A stretch of 64,000 bases of DNA from positions 90,200,762-90,264,761 of the forward strand of contig CM060694.1 of assembly GCA_030686995.1 (NCBI GenBank), written 5' to 3'. The notes beneath the pieces are model-generated. The model worked only from the letters and a program-made list of their open reading frames with translations. It was not told the DNA's origin and searched no databases. The stretch is from Artemisia argyi. Its lineage: Eukaryota; Streptophyta; Magnoliopsida; Asterales; Asteraceae. Below are positions 22,149 to 33,281 of the stretch, in pieces. Position numbers and translations under genes: made by a program. Numbering within the stretch: the first letter of the stretch is position 1; every line of letters starts with the position of its first letter.

Positions 22149-22774
22149 TTAGGTATGTTGACCCTAGGACTAGGATTGAGTGTGATAGTTCATTTAACAT
22201 GCAATTCCCTTGTAAGATCGGATTTAAGAGCTTTAACGCCTATCTCAACTCATCTCTTCCAATGAACATAATCTCACGTAATGAATACAATCAAATCATG
22301 GTAGATGAGTTAGAATACAAAGGAGAAAACATTATTGCTAAGGCAATACCATTGCATGTGTTAGTAGGAAGCTTGGTTTATCTTGTTGAGTTCATGGTTA
22401 TGGAGAATCTAGGAGAGTTTATTGATGATAAGTTGACCCAAGTTGTGTTTGGGAAACCTTTCAAACAGTTGACCAACCTCGATGAAAAACTCATAGAAGG
22501 GTTAATTACATTCTCGGATAGGGATGAAGATTTTATCTATCAAATGCCCCGCACACACCCTAGATTCAAGGATTTTCCCATGGAAAAGTGTAGTAGGTAT
22601 TCGCCCATAGAGATGCTAAGTGAGAATGATAAGAGAAAAGGACTTAAGTATACTCATGAAAAGAATAAAAGATACTATCGCGGATGCTTAGAGTTAGGAG
22701 ACGAATATAAGAAAGATGAGGCGACTATTAGATGGCTCACACTTGGTTATGTGAGCATAAGCGATACACGTTAA
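22149..22774 (+). pseudogene. P ORF, 3' part: retropepsin-like domain without catalytic motif
   Basis: Continuation of the P ORF; in the joined numbering this covers residues 91-298. FPCKIGF at about 110-116 and then AYLNSSLPMNIISRNEY occupy the place where Athila/Tat proteases have a D-L-G-A-S-x-N-L-M-P-L-S catalytic loop; here the Asp-x-Gly core is replaced by Asn-Ser-Ser-Leu. VGSLVYLVEFMVMEN and VVFGKPF (about 163-195) correspond to the later strands and the ILGRPF-like end of the fold. A charged C-terminal tail follows. Related proteins I recall from Anthemideae are equally without the motif. Function unknown; possibly structural. Confidence 0.72.
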
Positions 22775-22785
22775 CCCATGACCTT

Positions 22786-22842
22786 GAGTCTAGCTACAAG
22801 ACTCGTAAATAAAGAAAAGCGCTTCTTGGGAGGCAACCCATG
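22786..22842 (+). promoter_or_regulatory. P stop-proximal stem-loop and GCGCTT/GGGAGGC box
   Basis: GAGTC (22786-22790) can pair with GACTC (22800-22804), 11 nt after the stop codon. It is followed by AAAGCGCTTC and TTGGGAGGCAACCCATG, the latter able to form a TGGG/CCCA mini-hairpin. The same arrangement occurs in O and Y. Box of this type is familiar from Athila-like elements downstream of pol; its role is not known to me. Confidence 0.7.
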
Positions 22843-23611
22843 TTTTGTGTGATTTTATTTGTTTGTTTGTCATTTGCTTCCGTATGCATGCTTAATTTTT
22901 ATTGTTGGTTGATCATGTTTCTAAACTAAATAGTGGAAATACTTTACTTTGTTGTTTTGGCTTAGTCTTAACTCCACCTAAAAGTATTTTTGCAAAGGAT
23001 AAGTGTAAGGGGAAACCCCAAATATGTTTTTAAGAAACAAACCGATCATGATTCTCCACAATATTAAATGAACACGTGTATTCGTATTTGTTAGAGTCAA
23101 ATGCTTGTATTGAGTCATAATGAAGTTTTGCAGGATTTTCCAGGAAGTAGGACCAAGTTTTTCCAGAAATTTTCCGGAAACTTAACATAAGGATTTCTGC
23201 AGGTCAATTCTGACGGCGTCAGGAGTTTACTCTTGACGGCGTCAGGTGTAAAAATCTAGAAATTTTACCGGTTTTGTTTTTCTAACGGAGTCTTATGGTT
23301 TTTGTGAATTATTAAGTTTTATAATCTCCAGGAGATCTGCAAGCTTCATTCCACAAGCATTATATCTTATCTTGTTTTCTAAGATTTAGTAACTTATATA
23401 GGATGCCGCCGATTTTATGCGAGGTTGTCTTGTCTATTTTATCAGGTTTTACAGGTTATGTATGACAAGAAGATGATTTACATTCTGGAAGGGAAGCTTT
23501 GATTGTTCATTTTCTTGGAGGAAGATTTAACCTGGCCACCCTATTATCCATACCGAGCGAATCAGGGGAGTATTTGATTTCATTCTCTTTACTTTTTTAC
23601 ATTCTTTACTT

Positions 23612-23653
23612 GAACATTGGGGACAATGTTCATCTTAAGTGTAAGGGGAGGGT
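23612..23653 (+). promoter_or_regulatory. P ACATTGGGGACAATGT hairpin and internal purine tract
   Basis: GAACATTGGGGACAATGTTC (23612-23631) has eight-base arms around a GGGA loop, and is followed within five bases by TAAGTGTAAGGGGAGGG. The purine site resembles the terminal polypurine tract at 25244-25258. Confidence 0.72.
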
Positions 23654-24613
23654 AAAAAGATGATACCTTACATATGCACTTTCGCTTGAGTTTGTTTTGT
23701 CTGATAGTAGATGTGTAATAAAACTATGAGAAATACTTGTTAGTGTAATTTTAGCGCCAAATTTAAATTTTTTTACAACATTTAGGAGTGAAACTTTAGC
23801 CATAGCAAGCGTCTCATGGATAGGAGATTGTATGACTAGCACATAACCGTATATTCAGAAAAATTTTTCACCTAAATATGTGAGGTTCGCCTTTAGATTT
23901 GATAGGAAAAGCATTTACTATTAGTGCTTATGAGTGTACCGGTAGCATTTAGATTCTAGAACTTGCGTTGGTGATGCATCCCGAGACCGCTAGTGAGACT
24001 ATATTCGTGTGGTAGGATTTACTACATGATAAGAGGCATTAGGATCACCCTTGTGTTAAACCCGTATCATGATTACTTGACCATTTAAATCATATTACTT
24101 GGCTAGTTAAGTCAACTAATTTTTCCCACACCCTTAGCGTTGTACTCATTTTTAGTACACGAAACCCCTAGTACACCCCTCCGAGCCTATCTTTTCGTTT
24201 CTAACTTTAAGCATCTTACTTAAAGGAAAAATTTGTTACACCGCACTTAAATGTACAACCAAATCGCCTTAGCCTTCCGTGTATGCGCTCATTTTTAGTG
24301 CATTATTGTTATTTGTTAAACTCTAAGTTAACTTTCTAATTGATTTCATGGTTGCTAAGTCGAGTCATATCCTTGTACATATTGTTTTGGGACGATTGGG
24401 ACTCATGGGTAAGTACTTATTTTATGAAGTAATGGGGAAGAACATAATTTATTACCCCCATATGTACGTTAATCTTAAAAGTGCTCCAAGTGTTTTGATT
24501 TTCTTAATTCGAGTCATTAGATTAGTTTAATGTAAAGTATGTAAAGATTCAAGTGTAAGGGGAATGCTTATTCCCTATGATGTATTATTTTGGATGGTAG
24601 GGTAAGAGTGTAT

Positions 24614-24615
<2 letters not shown>

Positions 24616-24661
<46 letters not shown>
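24616..24661. repeat. A homopolymer run
   Basis: About 46 A residues on the plus strand in the P 3' noncoding region; the R copy has a shorter, interrupted A-rich tract at the same place (about 59872-59957). Confidence 0.95.
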
Positions 24662-24664
<3 letters not shown>

Positions 24665-25243
24665 AGAAAAAGAAAAAAAAAATAGAAAAAAGAAAAAGAG
24701 AAAAAACATACGGACTACCATCCCTTTTTATTCTATGTTCATTTTATGTTTTTGTTATTTTTTTCATTTATTAGCGTAAGTCGAGTCTAGTCTTGGCTTA
24801 GCAACGCTACATTCTACATGTAATTAACAAAGATTGTTAACTCGCCACCAGTAAAACTTCCTTTATCCAACAAAATCGTGTATTTCATATCCCTACACCT
24901 AACGTTACAACCCTTTAAAAGACCTCTTTGATAGTTTATCCTAGGTGCTTACGCCATGTGGTGGAGGTTTGATCCTTTCCCAAGCCTATGGTAATCTATT
25001 TTGCTATGACAGGTAGTGAGAGATATCTTCCGTTTCCATATTGTAATTTATACTTTATTACACCCGAGAGATGTGAGTATCTAAACACTATTTGTGAGGT
25101 GCTAGTGTATGACCTCCGTGCTTGTCTATTGGTCTTTAGTGGAACGATTATTTGTTGTAATTACTTTTATATTAGTGTTAAATGACCCCTAACTTGTCTT
25201 TTGAGTAGAATAAAAACGCATTTGCTTGAGGACAAGCAAATCT

Positions 25244-25258
25244 CAAGTGTAAGGGTAT
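25244..25258 (+). other. P terminal polypurine tract
   Basis: CAAGTGTAAGGGTAT next to the LTR start TGATGAGG, preceded by TGCTTGAGGACAAGCAAA, a phrase typical of Athila/Tat elements before the 3' LTR. Confidence 0.8.
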
Positions 25259-25259
25259 A

Positions 25260-26666
25260 TGATGAGGCGAAAAATGATATGTTTTTAGGGGGTCATTTAA
25301 GCCCGAATTCGAATTTATTTGATCAAATATTGCCCTAAATCGTTCCTTTTGTGATTTTAGGTACTTTGGGAGAGAAATCTGGAAAAGGAAGCAATTAGGA
25401 CGTTTTTGGAGCATAAAAGTGAAGAAAACGCCAAAGTCTTAATTTTCTATGCTGGGAGCAGTAGGTGACGGCGTCAAGAGCAATCCTCTGACGGCGTCAA
25501 GAGCAGAAGTCCATGACGACCCAGTACAGATTTGACGGCGTCACGAAGGAAGGGCGTCAAGAGTAAAGAGTCATGACGGCCTGGAATTGTTTAAGTCTTG
25601 ACGGCGTCAAATGTAGATCAAGGCAGTCCGAGAATAGTTTTGGCAGCGAGGTGACGGCGTCACAAGCTTTGTCTTGACGCCGTTAGACCTATTTTTCTAT
25701 ATATAGTTTTCTAATTTTCACACATTAGAAAGAGAAGTTTTGGGAGAAACCCTAAGTACGATTTTGGTGCAACTTTTACAGGTTTTTCAAGGGTTCCAAA
25801 CCCTTGATACCTTGCATTGTAATTGAGATAAGTGTTCCTTTAATTCAATCAATATGTCTATGTGTTGGTTGTCTATATCTTGTTCTTGTCTCAATTCCAT
25901 TATGCTAGGCTAGATCTATCTTGTGTTTGCTTAGATCTAATAAAACCTAGATGTTAATTATGTGTTGATTACTTGTTTATTCTTGTCTTGGATGAATGAT
26001 TTATATGTTAGGCTTAAGAAAACTGGCAGATCTCCAATTGGTAACATGCTTGAACGTCTTAAGAAACATGAACCGTGGCGCACTAGGTCTTTATTGGTTT
26101 TATTTAATGCATGAGCCACTGTTTACAATCCCTATAGTTGTGTTGGGCATGGTGTAGGAGGAGATAAGAGCGCATAGAATTGGGGAGTTATGTGTGCCAC
26201 CCCATGAATGATATTAAGGAATACGATCCGTCATCCATGCAATTATAACAAGTAATTAACGTGTAAAAGATGTCTAGGGAGTAGTGAAATCTAAGTAAAC
26301 ACATTTTCTCCAATTACTGCTCACAACTTTAGTATAATTTAGCTTATTTTCATTTCTAGTATTTTATTTTAATTGCATCTTAGTATTGGGTTAGTTGATT
26401 AGCAACTAATTCCGCCCAAATCCTTCAAACCCGAGATATTTACTTGCTTTCTAAAAAATATAAAAATACAAAAATAATCTTCCATCATCTTTAGCACTAG
26501 TAATTAGGTTTTCTAATCCTAGCGACATTATTCCTAAGCTGAACGATCAATCCCCCGGTACTTGTCACTATACTATACTACAACGATCAGGTACACTGTC
26601 TGGTGGGGGTTGTAAGCTTCTCGAGATCCCTCGAGAGGTAAAGCCTGTTGCAATTCCCACGTATCA
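25260..26666 (+). repeat. P right LTR
   Basis: 1407 bp; starts TGATGAGG and ends CACGTATCA. The TGACG cluster is better preserved here than in the left LTR. Confidence 0.95.
25466..25707 (+). promoter_or_regulatory. TGACGGCGTCA cluster and TATA box, P right LTR
   Basis: TGACGGCGTCA at 25466, 25489, 25533, 25599 and 25652, with TGACGCCGTTA at 25675 and single TGACG sites between, then TATATATAG at 25699-25707. All sites lie within 235 bp upstream of the TATA box, where U3 enhancers of LTRs usually sit. Confidence 0.6.
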
Positions 26667-26681
26667 CGCCGCTGCCGGGGA
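26667..26681 (+). other. O primer-binding site, 3' half
   Basis: CGCCGCTGCCGGGGA, with the first five bases being the P target duplication. Joined to 10891-10898 it restores a tRNA-Asp-type site. Confidence 0.85.
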
Positions 26682-26926
26682 AGGTTTGAAACGAAAGCGG
26701 CGTACTTGTATCGTTTGTTGGTGATTTGAAGACCCTTCTCCTGAGAAGTTATCGTTTTTTGTAAATATTCTCAAAAAAAAAAATTGATTAAAAGTATATA
26801 AAAACACAAAAAGATTTTCCTTTTCTACTTTGATTTTCTTTTTCAAAAATTTAAAAACCAAAAATAATCTTCTTATCCTCTTATCGTTTGATTCTTCTTT
26901 TTTAACCCTCTAAAACGATAATTCTC

Positions 26927-28771
26927 ATGGATCCGACTTGTTTTAAATGTAGAGAACCGTTCTTTGAAGGTTGATGTGTTTGGTGTACGTGCGAACAATG
27001 TGGTAGTGATATTCACTATAGAGTTTGTTTGTTTTGTAATTCTCCCGAGTATGTTCAAAACGCAATCCTTCAAAACGTTCCCAATTACTTTACACCACCG
27101 CCGTCTCCGTTCACTTGCTTTAATTGTGGAAATCCATCCGACGAAGGATTACCGTGTGAGCAATGTTTTTGTAACCAATGTGGATACATCAATTGTATAT
27201 GTTACGCCCCGAGTGCTGAAACGTCTTACGCTTGTGATACGAGTTTTGATAATTATCCTCAAAATGATATCAATCTTTCTTTTCAAAACTCTTATGAGCA
27301 AGTACCAAATTACAATGATAATTCATTCCATAATCCAAGTTTTGAAAATTGTGGGGGATCGTCTGAAAATTTTTATGAGCCGAATTCATATTACGATTCT
27401 CATGGTTTTAACCAACCCCCACAAACTTCCGATTTTAATAATGAAATTTTTGAAATTAAATCCATGATCGAGAAGTTAAAAGAGATGGTAATTAATCGTT
27501 ATACGCATACTCTCGAGCCTCATGTGAAATCGATGGAAGAACTTCTTGCCGAAGAAAGAAAAACTCAATTTTGTGAGTGTTGTATGTACGATGATGATTC
27601 CACGATTACGATCAATCTTAATCCTCAAAATGAATCTATCTCTTCTTCCGTAGAACCCGAGGACTCTCTAACAATGGGGGACGAGCATCTAAACACTATT
27701 CCGGCAACGGAATCTGACGAATTCAATGAGTCTAGTGTTGAGAACCTCGTCCCAATCCAAAGTGAGTCCGGGGAAAATTCTAACGGTGATTCTGAAATTG
27801 TTTCCGATTCTTTCCATCCTTCTTTCACACCGGTTGAAGGGAGTGATGTCATTTTAGATGAGATTGAGGCATTTCTTGCTAATGATGCCATTCCGACAAT
27901 GGTTGATGATGCTTATTTTGATCCGGAGGAAGATATTCGTGTACTTGAAGAGTTATTGAATGAAGAACCGTCAACTTCTCTTCCTCTGATGAGCAATGAA
28001 TATTTTGATGAAGTCGAAAGTTATTCCGATTCTCACAATGAGTATACTACGAGTGATGAAGACTCTTGTGTAGATATCGATGATTATGATGAAGATGATG
28101 ATGCAGAAATTCAAGATGAAACTCTTCGTGAGAAATTATCCAAAGTTTATCTTCACATTTCTAAGATCGAGGCATTAAATGATCCTCCGACTTCTTCTCC
28201 TATCCCCATTATGGATAGTGATTTCTTACCCGAGCTAGAAATTTTTCGATTTGAAGAGACGAGTAGTGGCAGTCCCACTATTCATGTTGATATCTCTCTT
28301 CCGGATTATGAGCGTTTTTATTTTGAGATCGATTCTGAACCTATTTTCGATAATCCGTTACGTGACCCTCTTTTAGAGGATGTTGATCGATTTCTTGCTA
28401 CGGATGACTCGATACCACCGGGTATTGAGAATGACGAGAATGATATTCTTTCTGATTTACCTACTTCTCGTCCACCCGTGAAACCACCCGATGTAGATTT
28501 TGAGCTCGATACGAATGAAGATATTTTTGGAGTGGTGGACGAGACTTATGATCATGATGATCCCGTGCTTGATATTTTACCCACCAAACCCACCCGTGAT
28601 TCTGAAATTGACTTTGCTATTGTCATCCGGGTGTTTCAACCATTCTTTTCTTATCCCCTCATTTCTTCACTTCTCCACTCCACCGGGAGTGAGGACACCG
28701 TATTTGACCCTGGCATCTCTATCTTTTGTGCCAAGTGTCTGTTCCATCTGCTCTCCCCAAGGACGAATTAA
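26927..28771 (+). pseudogene. O protein: cysteine-rich, acidic, one nonsense mutation
   Basis: 615 codons from ATG at 26927 with one in-frame TGA (26972-26974) where Y has TCA; otherwise open. The N-terminal 100 residues hold two tandem cysteine modules of the pattern CFxCGxPxxEGxxCxxCxCxQCG, the second starting CFNCGNPSDEGLP. A Tyr/Asn/Ser-rich region, a short helical segment (EIKSMIEKLKEMV, EELLAEERK), then a long acidic region (MGDEHLNTIPATESDEF, DDYDEDDDAEIQDE) follow; the C-terminus has GSEDTVFDPGIS. I recall similar Asteraceae proteins fused upstream of Athila-type pol. No enzyme motif. Possibly a Gag-like or nucleic-acid-binding protein; function unknown. Confidence 0.8.
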
Positions 28772-28780
28772 TTCGGGGAT

Positions 28781-28840
28781 CGAGTCAAGCTCATGTGACT
28801 CGGTAACCAAAAACAAGCGCTTCGTGGGAGGCACCCCATG
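28781..28840 (+). promoter_or_regulatory. O stop-proximal stem-loop and GCGCTT/GGGAGGC box
   Basis: CGAGTCA (28781-28787) pairs perfectly with TGACTCG (28796-28802), nine bases after the stop codon. CAAGCGCTTC and GTGGGAGGCACCCCATG follow. Confidence 0.72.
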
Positions 28841-30736
28841 CTTATCCATTTCATCTTCTTAATTTTCTATTTTCTTAAATAACGTGACGTGAAGGGGGCG
28901 ATCCTTTCCAAACTCGTGTTTTCGTGGTTGTTTGTGAATGTTCAGGAATTTCCTTAAAGTTTGAGGACTCTCGTGCTCGTGGTTTGTCGTTCTCTCCACT
29001 CAAGTCTCATCCTTCGCTGCTCTTTCAGAAATTCATCATATCCAAAATCTTTTCGACTAACGTTTATCTCTTGGAATACTTAATAAACGGCCTTAGATGT
29101 TATGTAGGATTAACCGTACCCTTTAAACACTGAGTACAATGTTTCACTTTAGTCTGGGGGGGGGGGGGGTGAATCTTCGATTCGATTTGACCTGTACCTT
29201 CGTCTGAGCTGTTAACTTACGCAACTCCGTTTTCCACCAAAAATTTTAATTTTTATCACCGCTTTATAACCAAAAAAAAAAAAAAAAAAAAAGTGAAAAA
29301 ATGAAAAAATAATATATGATATGAATAATAAGATTTGACACCTTGTTTTGACTTTCCTACCGGCGAGAGTAGAAATAAATGTTCCGACTTGACCGGGCGT
29401 GTTGAGCCCTAGCTCGTCTCCCTTAACCAAAATAATCAAAAGATTATGGCTAAGCATCTGCGGATCTCATTACTTGGGATTTTAAATTTGCGGAGATCGA
29501 GGAATGATAGAGTATATTTAGAAGTTTCGTGCTATACACGGATCTCATTACCTGGGATTTAAAAAGCCCACGAGAGGTACTTGTGGCCTCCTTGTTCCCA
29601 CAAGCTTGCACACAAATAATAATAGATCTCTAGGATTAATTAAGGGTATACGGTTTGGGCAATACTTAGTTTTTTCTCGTTCCCAACAAAATCTCTGCAT
29701 ATGGGGGTTTGGTACACATAGGGGTACTGCCAGTGTTACGGTAAAATAGACTATTGCATCTTGCCGGTTCGCAGCCGATGTTGTGATCTTAGTAACGGCC
29801 GTAGGACTCGGGGTTTGGCATATGATTATGAATATCAATAATAATAGTCCAAAGCCAAATAAAAAGGCAGAGGAATCCAAAGCTATAAAAAGCAACGGAT
29901 AGAAATCCAAAGTCATAATAAAGCTCTTACATCTTAGCGGCTCATAAACCGTTGATCGTAAAAGAAATAAAGGACTAAGGACCAAAGTATTATTAAAGTG
30001 CTTATGATTGTGCAAAAATGCCAAGCTTCGACTCCGGGGGTTTCCCTAATAAAAAGCTTCCGTTTCGGGTATCAAACATGGTATGTATCGGTCGTAAATA
30101 AAAAGGGAGCCCCTACAAATCGTGTTAAATCAGAGACCTTCATGTGGACCCGATTTCTGTATGCAGGGATTTTCGAGGGAAAGTTTGGAAACTACTTAGC
30201 GTTCAAATTTTGTGCTCTTATCGGACTAATAACTATCAAAACGAGAAAATATGAAGCAATTCATTTCTCACAAATTAAAATCTTGAGATACAAAACTTAG
30301 GACCTGGGAACAAGAGGTAATACACAAGTAACTTTTGTGGGTAGTGTTAGCACCTAACTTGTGAATAAACAATGATCTCGATTTTACGCTTAGTTTGGGA
30401 GCTTGTGAAAAATCAAGGATGACGATTTTTATCCGTATGGTCTCTTCTCTGTGAGAAGTGTTTCTACTCGTTGACCCTGAAAGTTATCAACAGATAAGAA
30501 TTGATAATGAAAGTCAAGGCAAACCGTCACATACATAAAAACAAAAAAATACAAAAAAGAGTAGTAGTAGTTGTTGTTCATGAAAATCGGAAAACGGAGC
30601 GTTTTTGAAAATAAATGATTTTACTATCTCTTTTGAACATCATTGCTACTTTACAACGTCAGTAAAGAGAGGTTTTGAAATTATTTATCTCTTAAGCGTG
30701 AGGTGATGACATTGCGTGAGGGCACGACAATACCTT
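28841..30736 (+). other. O 3' noncoding region
   Basis: No supportable gene. It contains an AACACTGAGTACAATGTTT hairpin-like site (29126-29144) with a G-rich internal purine tract TTTAGTCTGGGGGG (29148-29170), an A-run at 29272-29292 and several hundred bases that match Y in order (for example GGATGACGATTTTTATCCGT near 30418 and 49380). Confidence 0.78.
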
Positions 30737-30750
30737 AGTCTGGGGGATTT
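30737..30750 (+). other. O terminal polypurine tract
   Basis: AGTCTGGGGGATTT immediately before the right LTR at 30751; Y has the same tract at 49689-49702. Confidence 0.8.
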
Positions 30751-31996
30751 TGATGAGTGATTAATCACACATCCTTTTTAGGCCTTAATTCAGACCAAAT
30801 ATACCAAATACTAACCAAATATGCCAAGAGAATGTGTGTTTTTGTATTTGTGTATGTGCAGGTACGGATATGTGAAAAATGAACAAAAACGAAGCCAAAA
30901 CCGACAAAAACGAGCACAAGATTGGAAAAAGGTAAAAAGCCGAAGCCGAGGAAGAATATTCATCTAAGAAAAGCCCAAAATGACAAAAGTAATCCTTAGA
31001 GATTCAGAGAATAATAAAAGAGACTTTTAGTTGAAGTATGAAGACCTTTACAATAATGGTCCTCCAAGTTTCAGCAAGTTGTCAACTTTGGTCCTTTGAA
31101 TAACTTTGGAAGAAAGTCAACTCAACTCCTCCAAGTTACAAGATTGTTACGTGTAGTATTTAGTTGCATTCGTAGCGTTTTAATATGTTTTAAGTAGGTT
31201 TTTCATGTTTTGTAAAGGTCTAGGGGCTAATCTTGCAACTATGTCAAAGATTAGAGAAGCCCTAGCCCCTAGCCTATAAATACCCCTTAAACACCAACTT
31301 TGAGAGGTTGGTTGTTGAGGGTTGGTCCTCATAGTAGTAGGAGTAATGTAGTTTTATTTTAATGAAGTATGTGTTTTATTTTACTTTCTCTCTCTAAAGC
31401 TTTATTTTTCTAAAAATCTTTAATTTTTAGTTGTTTAAATTTTGTTTTTATTGGTGGGAATTAAAGTTTATGGTTAAACTAGTTAGTTTAGTGTTAAATT
31501 TGGTGAAAAACATTAGTTTTTAGGCTTTATTTTGGATCAAAATGGTGTTTTGTTACGGTTTTATCGAGTTAGTTTTTATTTTTTTTTAAATTCTTATCGA
31601 GTTACATTTTTTGTTTCTGTCGAGTTTGAAATTTTCAAGATTATCGAGTTACAAAAAAAAAAGAAAAAAATTATCGAGTTACAAAAAAAGAAAAAAAATT
31701 ATCGAGTTTGGTTGTTTTTTGTTTTCATCGAGTTACAAAAGCAAAAATTATCGAGTTTCATTGTTTTTTTAAAAAATAGTTATCGAGTTACGTTTTTAAG
31801 TCAGGGACTTATTTGCAAAATATTTTCGAGTTATGTTTTTCAAAAATTCTTTCCGAGTTTGATTTCTTTTTTAAAATAATATCGAGTTTGGTTTTTCACT
31901 TAGGGACTGTTATGCAAAAAAATATATATAGAGAAAGCCAGTGATGTCATCGAGTTAGATTCTTTGGTTTTTTTTTTTTTTTATTTTGTCGAGTTA

Positions 31997-32049
<53 letters not shown>

Positions 32050-32868
32050 CGAGTTTCATTTCTTTTGGCGAGTTAGCCAAGATTATCGAGTTATATAATC
32101 TATACCTCATCGTTTATCGAGTGAGGTCTCTTATGCTTTATGCTTAGGCGAAACTCTGCCGAATTTTATTTTGGCTTATCTAGTTTGTTTCTTTTATCGA
32201 GTCGTTTTCTTTTATCAAGTAACTTTATCTTATTAATATGAGTTTCGAGTAGTTTATTAGTGTTTGCTTAGTGGTACGAGTTTGTGAGTTAAGTGTGGAC
32301 ATAAAAGAGGATTGTGATTAATAATTAGTGAGATTATTTAGATTTGTAGTTTTATTATTTGAAGCGCAAAAGCCGGAGAATAATCAAATTACACATCTAG
32401 TAATTATTTTCTTTTTAAAGGATTATTTTCAAAATAAACCAACGTTGTGAGAAAATAGTCTTGTTTAAGGAAAATAATTCGTCGTCAATCCTTGATCCAC
32501 ACTTGATGAACTTATTCACGTCGCTTAGCAAACATATTGTTTTTAAAGTCTTTTCCCGTCTTAATTTCTTTTCGCGTTTTAAATCTCGTTTTCTTTAGTT
32601 ATTTTATCCAATGCTTGTTTTATTTATTTGTTTCATTTGCGTCGTTTTATTGTTTCTTTTTACTTTAACTGCGTTTTAAATCCTTTTATTAGTGTAATCA
32701 AAAACCAACAAAAATATCTCTTTTAAAACCCCATTCACTTCACAATCACGCGACTCAAGCCGACTCAATCGCCGTCTTACCTTCGTTGGGACATAACGAC
32801 CCGGGGAATTACTTTCACGAGTGTTTCTTCGGAAAAATTAACCTATACTATAAAAACGATTAAAATCA
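30751..32868 (+). repeat. O right LTR
   Basis: 2118 bp, 86 longer than the left LTR, mainly from a T-run at 31999-32047 and nearby ATCGAGTT-type sequence. It ends AAAATCA and is followed by the CAAAT duplication. Confidence 0.93.
31999..32047. repeat. T homopolymer run in O right LTR
   Basis: About 49 T residues between GAGTTAAG and ATCGAGTTTCATT; not present in the left LTR. Confidence 0.95.
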
Positions 32869-33281
32869 CAAATCCGGGTCTGTCCCTCCAGTGAGAATGA
32901 GAAGAGAAGAAGTTTGATTGCTTCACAAAGGACATTCTTGTACTTGATGGTCGATGTGATTTTATTGAACCATCGAATGTGAGCATGAGGATCGTCCCTC
33001 TCAAAACCGTAGAATTGACTTGAGGTTACAAGATTGAGTAACCCGGTTTTTAGCTCAAAATTATCAGCCACGATGGCTGGAACAACAATGACATCTCCGT
33101 AACCCTCGATGGGTGCTTGGAGAAGCTCACACATGGGGCGGTCTTCCGCCATGGTGACAGTGGATGTGGCAACAGTACGGATCTCAGATCCGACTGTTGG
33201 TGCAGAACGTCTACGAGGTCTTCGAGGTTTCCTGACAAGCTCACGTAATGGGCTAGTGGACCTTGAAGAACGAGTGCGCAT
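32869..33281 (-). pseudogene. gag: A gag, N-terminal half (Athila-like)
   Basis: Starts MRTRSSRSTSPLRELVRKPR (basic), then PMCELLQAPIEGYGDVIVVP, FELKTGLLNLV, SQFYGFERDDPHAHIRWFN and LFSFSLEGQTRI, the hallmark capsid start of Athila/Tat Gag. The frame then runs into the O LTR; it continues at 8855 after O and one CAAAT copy are removed. In-frame stops lie in the distal half. Confidence 0.9.

Larger units (their letters stand above)
22843..25259 (+). other. P 3' noncoding region
   Basis: No ORF of note. It holds purine sites GATAAGTGTAAGGGGAAA near 23000, the hairpin plus TAAGTGTAAGGGGAGGG at 23612-23653, CAAGTGTAAGGGGAATGC near 24549, an A-run (24616-24661) with further A-rich sequence to about 24710, and the terminal purine tract at 25244-25258. 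Two TGACGGCGTCA copies lie at 23210-23246, outside the LTR. Confidence 0.8.
10899..26666 (+). mobile_element. P: non-autonomous LTR retrotransposon inserted in the PBS of O
   Basis: Two 1407-bp LTRs (10899-12305 and 25260-26666) starting TGATGAGG and ending TATCA. The 5-bp duplication is CGTCG (10894-10898) and CGCCG (26667-26671), with one later mutation on the left. Without nested Q it is about 6.4 kb, with a tRNA-Asp-type PBS, one ORF of 298 codons (12466-12736 joined to 22149-22774), and a 2.5-kb 3' noncoding region ending in a purine tract. No RT or integrase. By-eye LTR divergence is about 25-30 substitutions (about 2%). Confidence 0.93.
8856..32868 (+). mobile_element. O: non-autonomous LTR retrotransposon (Athila-like), carrying nested P and Q
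   Basis: Two LTRs (8856-10887 and 30751-32868) with TG...CA-type ends are flanked by a 5-bp target duplication CAAAT (8851-8855 and 32869-32873). The tRNA-Asp PBS is split by P. After removing P (10899-26666), O is about 8.2 kb. It holds one degenerate ORF (26927-28771) and a long noncoding 3' region, with no RT, RNase H or integrase. By-eye comparison of the LTRs shows about 35-40 substitutions over 2 kb (roughly 2%). Target: gag of element A. Confidence 0.93.

Noticed and set aside
24616..24710. Poly-A tail of a LINE or processed pseudogene
   Set aside because: The A-rich tract has a counterpart at the same position in R and lies inside LTR-bounded elements, without a target duplication of its own.
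27625..27891. Minus-strand frames opposite the O protein
   Set aside because: They are shadows of the long plus-strand frame, which has a homologue in Y.
31532..31879. 115-residue frame rich in Lys and repeated RVTF/IELQ
   Set aside because: It arises from the ATCGAGTT array and A/T runs of the O LTR.
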